Shown piece by piece: positions 26,575 through 32,505 of a stretch of 32,505 nucleotides of DNA. The stretch lies in contig JAAOXZ010000033.1 in assembly GCA_018221085.1 (NCBI GenBank), positions 1 to 32,505 of the forward strand, given 5' to 3'. The notes under the pieces were generated by a model. It was given only the letters and a program-made list of their open reading frames with translations, was not told the DNA's origin and did no database searches. Position numbers and translations under genes: made by a program. The stretch comes from Candidatus Woesearchaeota archaeon (lineage in GTDB: Archaea; Nanobdellota; Nanobdellia; Woesearchaeales; GW2011-AR9). Every line of letters begins with the position of its first letter. Positions within the stretch are counted from its first letter, which is position 1.

Positions 26575-26606
26575 AACAATAGAAAAAGAACTTTAACTTT
26601 TAAACT

Positions 26607-26876
26607 TTACCTTAATAATAAATTATCTGATTTCAAATCCACTCGTTTCATATCTTCTTTTTCTAAACGTCGGATCAAATCAGAGTCTCTAACTTCCACT
26701 GCCGTAGCAGTATGGGTTGCTACATGATCATTAAGGACACGATAAACTACTCCATTTTTTGGACCGTCTATTAAATAAAGTGCTCCTTCTAGTTCTATTG
26801 CTTGTAATCGACAAAGATGGTCTCCTTCTACATACCCACGATCCCCATCAAAATTCTCTATAGTTACAATTGTCAT
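26607..26876 (-). CDS. Hypothetical protein
   Basis: 89-aa ORF between rpoN and leuS. Confidence 0.5.
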   Translation of the reverse strand: MTIVTIENFDGDRGYVEGDHLCRLQAIELEGALYLIDGPKNGVVYRVLNDHVATHTATAVEVRDSDLIRRLEKEDMKRVDLKSDNLLLR

Positions 26877-26895
26877 TTTTGATTTTGTCCTTAAC

Positions 26896-27093
26896 TTAGA
26901 ATTTCTTAAATTCTGCCGCTAGATCAATTAATTCTACGTGACCTAAGAGTAATCCTCTACAACAGTATCTTTCTACGCCTAAACTGTCTAAGACTTTCTT
27001 CTTGTCGGCACCTTTACTGGTTTTTTCCGCGTATTCTTCCCATAGGTGACCTACGGGTTTTCCACACGAAAAGCATCTTATTGGAATTATCAT
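26896..27093 (-). CDS. rpoN: RNA polymerase subunit N (Rpb10)
   Basis: MIIPIRCFSCGKPVGHLWEEY...LGVERYCCRGLLLGHVELID. Confidence 0.95.
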   Translation of the reverse strand: MIIPIRCFSCGKPVGHLWEEYAEKTSKGADKKKVLDSLGVERYCCRGLLLGHVELIDLAAEFKKF

Positions 27094-27161
27094 AATTTCA
27101 ACTCCGTTGGAATTTGATTACTCAAAAATATTTTGATTTTTGTTGTTATCATTTTATAGCA

Positions 27162-27563
27162 TCACCTGTATGATTTTTGTCTTTTTGCTCGCGCTTTGGA
27201 AATATTAGGTTTACAGACTTCTTTTCGTCTGATATCTGCCACTAACAATAACCGATCGTAATCTTCAAAGACTTTTTTCAATTTATTATCGTATTCTACT
27301 AAGGCTCTAGCAATTGCTAATCTAATAGCGTCTGCTTGTCCATTTACTCCACCGCCTCTCACTGAAACCCCTACATTAATTTTCTTAGCTAATTCACCGG
27401 CTAAAATAAGGGGTTCTTGAATTCTTAATCGTGAAACATCATTTCCAAAATTATCTAAAAACACTCCATTAATCTTGACTTTTCCTTGACCTTTTTTCAC
27501 TGTAGCTCTAGCTATAGATCGCTTCCGTTTACCACTCTTATGAACTGCGTTTGATTTTTTCAT
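27162..27563 (-). CDS. rps9: Ribosomal protein uS9
   Basis: HKSGKRKRSIARATVKKGQGKVKING...RGGGVNGQADAIRLAIARAL...RRKEVCKPNISKARAKRQKSYR; start set at the internal Met giving a 4-nt overlap with rpl13. Confidence 0.93.
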   Translation of the reverse strand: MKKSNAVHKSGKRKRSIARATVKKGQGKVKINGVFLDNFGNDVSRLRIQEPLILAGELAKKINVGVSVRGGGVNGQADAIRLAIARALVEYDNKLKKVFEDYDRLLLVADIRRKEVCKPNISKARAKRQKSYR

Positions 27564-27979
27564 TTTCTTCCCCTCAACCAATTACAGATTTCTGTAACTG
27601 TCACGTATTTTAAAGTAGGTAATTTCCCCACATTAGCACTTTCTATAGTTTCCATATTGGAATTAAACTCCTCAGGAATATTAACATAACACATTACTCG
27701 GCCATAAGCTTCCCGACCTCGTTCTTTTTTGTGTGGCAGCATTCCTCGCACTGCTTTTCTAACAAATCTGTCAGGTAATCTAGGTAATTTAGGACTTTTT
27801 AATGGGTAACCCCCACGCTCTCTTTTCTGTCTTTCATTAGCGAAAACTTTCTTTCTGTCTCCACTAACAACTACCTTGCCGCAATTGACTATTTTAACTT
27901 CTTCGCCTAATAAAGCAGCTTTAGCTGCATATGAGCATAATCGTCCTAGTAATAATTTTTCTCCGTTGATAACTTTCAT
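27560..27979 (-). CDS. rpl13: Ribosomal protein uL13
   Basis: LGRLCSYAAKAALLGEEVKIVNCGKVVVSG...KAVRGMLPHKKERGREA. Confidence 0.93.
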   Translation of the reverse strand: MKVINGEKLLLGRLCSYAAKAALLGEEVKIVNCGKVVVSGDRKKVFANERQKRERGGYPLKSPKLPRLPDRFVRKAVRGMLPHKKERGREAYGRVMCYVNIPEEFNSNMETIESANVGKLPTLKYVTVTEICNWLRGRK

Positions 27980-28338
27980 CCTAATATTCGAACCTTCTTT
28001 CCTTCAGGGTTCGTCTCCATTAATTCTTGAATATCCATTACTTTTCCTACTTTGCTAATTTTCTCTTTAGCTGCATCAGAAAAACTAAAGGCTGCTACGT
28101 CAACTTTCTTGCTTAATTCGCCCAGATTCAAAACTTTTCCTGGAACTACAACTGTTTCTCCTTCTCTAGACCACTTATTAATTTTATAAATATTAACGGT
28201 TCTTCTTTGTCGAGATGGTTTCTTCAAATCACTGGCTAATCTTCTCCACAATTTTACTCCACCTTCTAGAAACTTCTTTTCTAGTTCCTCAATCAGCAAC
28301 TTCAGCTGAAAGTTTGTGGGGCCAGTTCGTTTTACCAT
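27976..28338 (-). CDS. rpl18e: Ribosomal protein eL18
   Basis: RRTVNIYKINKWSREGETVVVPGKVLNLGEL; operon position. Confidence 0.92.
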   Translation of the reverse strand: MVKRTGPTNFQLKLLIEELEKKFLEGGVKLWRRLASDLKKPSRQRRTVNIYKINKWSREGETVVVPGKVLNLGELSKKVDVAAFSFSDAAKEKISKVGKVMDIQELMETNPEGKKVRILG

Positions 28339-28340
28339 CT

Positions 28341-29105
28341 TTACAATAATCCTTCAAATTCATCTAATTTTTCTAATAAGATATCTACACTAGTATCTAA
28401 GATTTCTTTACAACTTAATTGTCCCCAACTTTCTAAGTTAAAGACCATGTTTTTATCGTTGTTAACTACTTCTATTCCGTGCTCTTCACAAATTTGTTCA
28501 CAAGCACCATTCCATTTAGTGATATCTTTAATCTTCAGAGTTCCGCCTCGGGATTCTAACACTTTACATTCTTCAGCACATCCCTTCACGTCACTTTTAC
28601 CGGTCACTTTGAATTCTGGCCAGCCGTGGAACCATACCCATCCCGGACTCCATTTAGCGTGTTCTTTTCCTTTTCCTAAGATAGCAGTCAGTTGCATTTC
28701 TACTTTCTGTTTTGATATTAATTTTACAATTGGCATTTTGTGCACAAATTTGCATTTAGAATCTTTACTATCTGCATCGGTAGCGTAAACATAACCTTTC
28801 TTACCGCCTTTCAAAACTAAGATTAATTCACAACTGGCACAGCCTTCACCTTCACATTTGCATTTTTCTTTTAAAGTATAACTTTTCAAATCTGTTTTGA
28901 TCGGACTTAAACCCAATCTTAAAGCTATCATTTCGTCGTATAAGGCAGAACTATTTTCTTTGATTTCTACATCTTCTACTGCTAAAACGGGTACTTCTTC
29001 TAAGATTAATCTTCTGATAGCATTAACAAAACCTTCTTCTGAATCCTTTAAGAGGAAAGTTAATAGGTTATTTTTTTTATCCCAATTTAATTTTTCTAGC
29101 TTCAT
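28341..29105 (-). CDS. rpoD: RNA polymerase subunit D (Rpb3) with Cys-rich Fe-S-like domain
   Basis: [66 protein letters not shown]. Confidence 0.95.
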   Translation of the reverse strand: MKLEKLNWDKKNNLLTFLLKDSEEGFVNAIRRLILEEVPVLAVEDVEIKENSSALYDEMIALRLGLSPIKTDLKSYTLKEKCKCEGEGCASCELILVLKGGKKGYVYATDADSKDSKCKFVHKMPIVKLISKQKVEMQLTAILGKGKEHAKWSPGWVWFHGWPEFKVTGKSDVKGCAEECKVLESRGGTLKIKDITKWNGACEQICEEHGIEVVNNDKNMVFNLESWGQLSCKEILDTSVDILLEKLDEFEGLL

Positions 29106-29548
29106 ACTCGTCTCCCCCTTCTTCCTCCTTTAGCTCGACAACCATTGTGTGGCTCTGGAGTAACTTCTTCAATTTTACCAATACGGATACCCATTCTGGA
29201 TAACGCTCTAATGGCTGCTTGAGCTCCTGGACCGGGACTTTTTGGACCATTGTGGCCTCCTGGGGCTCGCACTTTGATGTATAAACCGCCAATTCCTTTA
29301 TCTTTAATGATCTCTCCGATCTTTTTTGCTACTCCCATCGCTGCAGTTGGTGAACTTTCTAATCGGTCTGCTTTGACTATTTGTCCTCCACTAGATCGGG
29401 CTAAGGTTTCGGTTCCGGTAATATCAGTAACCGTAATGATAGTATTATTATAACTAGCAAAGATGTGGGCAATTCCCCATCTTACTTTTCCGTAGAATTC
29501 CTGTCGTGGTGGTCTCCGTTCAGTATTCCTTCTGTTGTCGTTTCTCAT
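29102..29548 (-). CDS. rps11: Ribosomal protein uS11
   Basis: [25 protein letters not shown]...[24 protein letters not shown]. Confidence 0.95.
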   Translation of the reverse strand: MRNDNRRNTERRPPRQEFYGKVRWGIAHIFASYNNTIITVTDITGTETLARSSGGQIVKADRLESSPTAAMGVAKKIGEIIKDKGIGGLYIKVRAPGGHNGPKSPGPGAQAAIRALSRMGIRIGKIEEVTPEPHNGCRAKGGRRGRRV

Positions 29549-30207
29549 TTTTTAACCTCTTCTTTAGTAGGAGTTTCTTCCTTCTTTTCTTCAGCGGGTT
29601 TTTCAGCAGGAGCTTCCTTAGCGGGCTTCTTCTCAGCTTTCACTTCTTCTTTAGCTGGAACAACCGCCTTAACTTCCATTTCGTCTTTCCTACCCAGAAT
29701 CACTCTTTCCGGATGTTCCGGATCATCTAAAGAAGAACGACTATCGAATCGAATCTTATTTTCGTCTTCACTAGAAATAATTGCTGAAGGAAAAGTTAAT
29801 TTCTTATTATCAATCATAATATGTCGGTGAGTAATAAATTGTCTGGCTTGTTTCATACTTCTAGCCAACCCTTTTCTAAAAACTAGACTTTGTAATCTTC
29901 TTTCTAAAATATCTTTTACTTCTAAACCTAAAACTGCATCTAATTCTGCTCCAGCTCCAATCAAACCCCATCGTTGTAATTTATCTACCATCTGCTCTTT
30001 TTCTTTTTCTCCTTGAGAAGTTTTGACGGCAATTAATTGTTTAGCTAAATCTTTATATTTCTTGAGAATAGACTTCATCTTCCAGAGTTCTTTTTTATTC
30101 CCTAGCTTATATTCTTTGACTAGTTCTCTCTCTGATTCAATGACGTCCGCGTTCCACGGGTGTACTGGAGTGGAATATTTTTTTCTTAATTTTCTTGGAG
30201 TTCCCAT
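29545..30207 (-). CDS. rps4: Ribosomal protein uS4 with K/E/P/A-rich C-terminal extension
   Basis: [18 protein letters not shown]...[30 protein letters not shown]. Confidence 0.94.
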   Translation of the reverse strand: MGTPRKLRKKYSTPVHPWNADVIESERELVKEYKLGNKKELWKMKSILKKYKDLAKQLIAVKTSQGEKEKEQMVDKLQRWGLIGAGAELDAVLGLEVKDILERRLQSLVFRKGLARSMKQARQFITHRHIMIDNKKLTFPSAIISSEDENKIRFDSRSSLDDPEHPERVILGRKDEMEVKAVVPAKEEVKAEKKPAKEAPAEKPAEEKKEETPTKEEVKK

Positions 30208-30210
30208 TAT

Positions 30211-30741
30211 CTATGTTCTCCCCGCTTTGGCTTTTTTCTTAGCTACACCAACAACTTTTCCTTTACTTCTTCGGAAGTTAGCTTTAGTTCTTTGCCCTCT
30301 TACTGGCAAACCTTTAGAATGTCTAACTCCTTTGTAACATTTGATTCTTCTTAATCTTTTGATAGTATTATCTTTAACGAAATCTAAAGTTCCCAAAAAT
30401 AAATGCTTATCTTCACCAGTTTCGTAATTTTTTCTTTGGTTTAACATCCATACTGGGATTCCTTTTCCCATTGGATCAGCAATCACATCGTTTAATTTCT
30501 TAATTTCTTCCTCGCTTAAGGCTCCTACTTTTTTGCCTTTATTAATACCAGCGACATTGCAAATGGCGTTAGCTAAATTGAAACCCATACCTTTAATTTT
30601 TCTTAAAGAAATCTTAAGTGGTTTATCTCCTATTAGATCTACTTGACCAATTCGGACAATATGTTTTAATGACTCTTGTGGTTTTTGCACTGGAGCTTTC
30701 TTTACCGGTTTAACTTCGGTGTTTTGTTTTTCTTCTGTCAT
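30211..30741 (-). CDS. rps13: Ribosomal protein uS13
   Basis: IVRIGQVDLIGDKPLKISLRKIKGMGFNLANAICNVAGI...RRIKCYKGVRHSKGLPVRGQRTKAN. Confidence 0.95.
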   Translation of the reverse strand: MTEEKQNTEVKPVKKAPVQKPQESLKHIVRIGQVDLIGDKPLKISLRKIKGMGFNLANAICNVAGINKGKKVGALSEEEIKKLNDVIADPMGKGIPVWMLNQRKNYETGEDKHLFLGTLDFVKDNTIKRLRRIKCYKGVRHSKGLPVRGQRTKANFRRSKGKVVGVAKKKAKAGRT

Positions 30742-30750
30742 TTTGTAAAT

Positions 30751-30999
30751 TTATCCTCCGTGAGCGGAGGTAAGGATATCCATTAATTTTAATTCAAGTA
30801 AGTCTGATTTTCCTTCTTTGCATAATTCATAAGGAGTTTTATCATTCAGAGCTTTGTTTGGTTGATAAAAAAAATCAACTAAGTTTTCTTTCCCTACTAC
30901 TGCGGCTGCCAAATCAGCTAATGTCTTAACATTCTCTCCAGGCAGCATTAGTTCTTGGTTAGCTACTTTGTAAATTTCTTTTAATCTTGGGTCATCCAT
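30751..30999 (-). CDS. MbcA/ParS/Xre-type (DUF2384-like) antitoxin-domain protein, orphan
   Basis: FFYQPNKALNDKTPYELCKEGKSDLLELKLMDILTSAHGG resembles the conserved PNxALxGxTPxELL...hG motif. Confidence 0.6.
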   Translation of the reverse strand: MDDPRLKEIYKVANQELMLPGENVKTLADLAAAVVGKENLVDFFYQPNKALNDKTPYELCKEGKSDLLELKLMDILTSAHGG

Positions 31000-31083
31000 T
31001 TTTATTCAATAAAGCTAAGAAATGACTTTCTCAGCCCTGTGCGCTATTAACTCGGACTATTTCGTATTAAAACTGAGGCTTGT

Positions 31084-32490
31084 TTAAAAAGCTTTCTCTT
31101 CTTTTGATTCCCTTTTCTCCTCTTCTTTGGGCACTGCCTTATCTTTCTTCTTTCCCTTCTCCTTCTTCTCTTTTTCTTTCTCCAGCATTCGGACCCATTT
31201 CCATTTCCGCAGAGTATAATTAACTGGGTTTTTAACCCGTTCACATAATTTATCTGGTTTACAGACTCCAATGTCTAAATAGTATGCTTCATTATCGCAA
31301 TTAGGTGGTAATTTGTCTCCCTTGAAATAGTTCAACTGGCTAATAATCAAGTTCTCTCGCAAACCATCCTTGTTCTTCTCTCGATTCCACTTTAACAAGA
31401 ACCGTTTAATCTCTTTCTTCTCCCAGCCTACTTTGCCTAAAAAATTCATCAAAGAAAACACTGCCCTTTTCTTGCCATCTTCCAATCCTTCTAATATTAA
31501 TTTTACACACGGAGGAAATAATTCTTCTTTGATTGCTCCTTCTACTTGGATAATCTGTCCCCTAAATTTTTTATCCCCTTCGTAATCTTTCTCTTCCGGT
31601 TTGGCTTCAAAATCCAAGGCCTGTAATAATAGTCTTCTTCCACTATCTTCCACCACATTTTGATCTAAAAATTTTAACTCACTTACCACTACCTTCTCCG
31701 GCCGACCCATTTCTTTCTCGAAGTCCTTTACTTTATCTGGCTCCACCATCACCGAAGCCAAACCACTCTTTTCGTGCAAAGAATAAGGCATTCGATACAA
31801 ATGCCTGGGAGCAATTAGGATAGTGTCAATTTCTAAAAAAGGATCCACATTTAATTTAGCTACATCATTCCCCAATTTATCTTTTTCATAACGAATAATT
31901 TTTTTATCAAAGCCGGTCTTTTCTTTTATCTTTCCAAAATCACCATTTTCGAATTCCATGAGTCTCTTCCCTAATTCTTCTTTGATATTTTCTTTGATAT
32001 AACCAGCAATTTTCTTCGGTGCTTCAGGAAATAATATTCTAGTCTCAGAATCTAAAGCTCGCTTAGGAAAAGCTTCAAAGGGCACTCCGATATGAAAACC
32101 TTTATTCCCGCTAAATTTACAAGAAATTCCCTTGACTCCACAATACTTTAAGAATTTAATAATCAATTCTGCCGCAATCCGGCTGTATTCAAAAATGGGG
32201 CAATCAATATCTAATACTAAATCCCACGCTGAACGCAATTCTTCCATTTCTTGTTTCTTGATCTCGCTGCTTAATTCCAAGGGATTGCTCCACCGCTCTT
32301 CACTGCAATGAAAGCTGGTGGCTCCACTCATCACCGATTCAATCACATCCCGAGGGTAATTTAGAATATCTGGTCGCTTACCAAAACTATCGCCGTATCG
32401 CACACTAAACTCTCTATCGCGGCAATGTTCTACCATTGCCTCTTGAATGTCCTTTCTCTTATAATACCTCAACAAAGCCCCCTTATCCAT
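31084..32490 (-). CDS. priS: Fused archaeal DNA primase (PriS catalytic domain + PriL-CTD-like 4-Cys domain)
   Basis: PriS: LLRYYKRKDIQEAMVEHCRDREFSVRYGDSFGKRPD, LVLDIDCPIFEYS, FSGNKGFHI. PriL-like: FPPCVKLILEGLEDGKKRAVFSLMNFL...LPPNCDNEAYYLDIGVCKPDKLCERVKNPVNYT. Confidence 0.88.
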   Translation of the reverse strand: MDKGALLRYYKRKDIQEAMVEHCRDREFSVRYGDSFGKRPDILNYPRDVIESVMSGATSFHCSEERWSNPLELSSEIKKQEMEELRSAWDLVLDIDCPIFEYSRIAAELIIKFLKYCGVKGISCKFSGNKGFHIGVPFEAFPKRALDSETRILFPEAPKKIAGYIKENIKEELGKRLMEFENGDFGKIKEKTGFDKKIIRYEKDKLGNDVAKLNVDPFLEIDTILIAPRHLYRMPYSLHEKSGLASVMVEPDKVKDFEKEMGRPEKVVVSELKFLDQNVVEDSGRRLLLQALDFEAKPEEKDYEGDKKFRGQIIQVEGAIKEELFPPCVKLILEGLEDGKKRAVFSLMNFLGKVGWEKKEIKRFLLKWNREKNKDGLRENLIISQLNYFKGDKLPPNCDNEAYYLDIGVCKPDKLCERVKNPVNYTLRKWKWVRMLEKEKEKKEKGKKKDKAVPKEEEKRESKEEKAF

Positions 32491-32505
32491 ACCCTTTCAG
32501 AAATC

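Noticed and set aside
29465-29830. 121-aa plus-strand ORF over the rps4/rps11 junction
   Set aside because: Antisense shadow; Ser/Phe-rich reverse of the K/E-rich uS4 tail
1-32505. CRISPR array, rRNA, intact IS transposase, prophage genes
   Set aside because: No regularly spaced repeats, rRNA signatures, transposase motifs or phage structural genes were found by reading; the DinD/BRO gene alone is not evidence of a prophage

Overview
AT-rich archaeal chromosomal segment, probably DPANN-like given the small genes, bacterial-type LeuRS and fused primase. It is mostly housekeeping. The right third is a minus-strand information-processing cluster: rps13-rps4-rps11-rpoD-rpl18e-rpl13-rps9-rpoN, with leuS downstream and a fused PriS/PriL-type primase upstream. 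The middle carries dphB, elp3, rpl21e-rpoF-DUF655, two DHH phosphoesterases, an NreA-like repair protein, SRP 7S RNA and a RelE-type toxin-antitoxin pair. The left part has a TSP1-like surface protein, eS6, a BRO/DinD-like protein, an HTH regulator, a nitroreductase, FtsZ and ProS. No CRISPR array, rRNA or intact transposase was seen. Best hunting results: (1) a 104-bp near-palindromic element with perfect 14-bp terminal inverted repeats, directly abutted by 8-bp direct repeats (TAAAAACC), a non-autonomous MITE-like insertion at 19085-19188; (2) a stem-loop plus U-tract downstream of ftsZ whose loop is perfectly complementary over 11 nt to the ftsZ ribosome-binding site, a candidate cis/trans riboregulator; (3) an iteron-like TTAGTTC cluster upstream of ftsZ; (4) a 14-bp direct repeat bracketing the dinD-like gene that gives it the same C-terminal KKVLV tail as its neighbour; (5) a palindromic in-frame insert in the eS6 tail; (6) a strong unexplained 77-nt stem-loop at 10495-10571. 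All identifications are by eye from translations and motifs; no searches were run.
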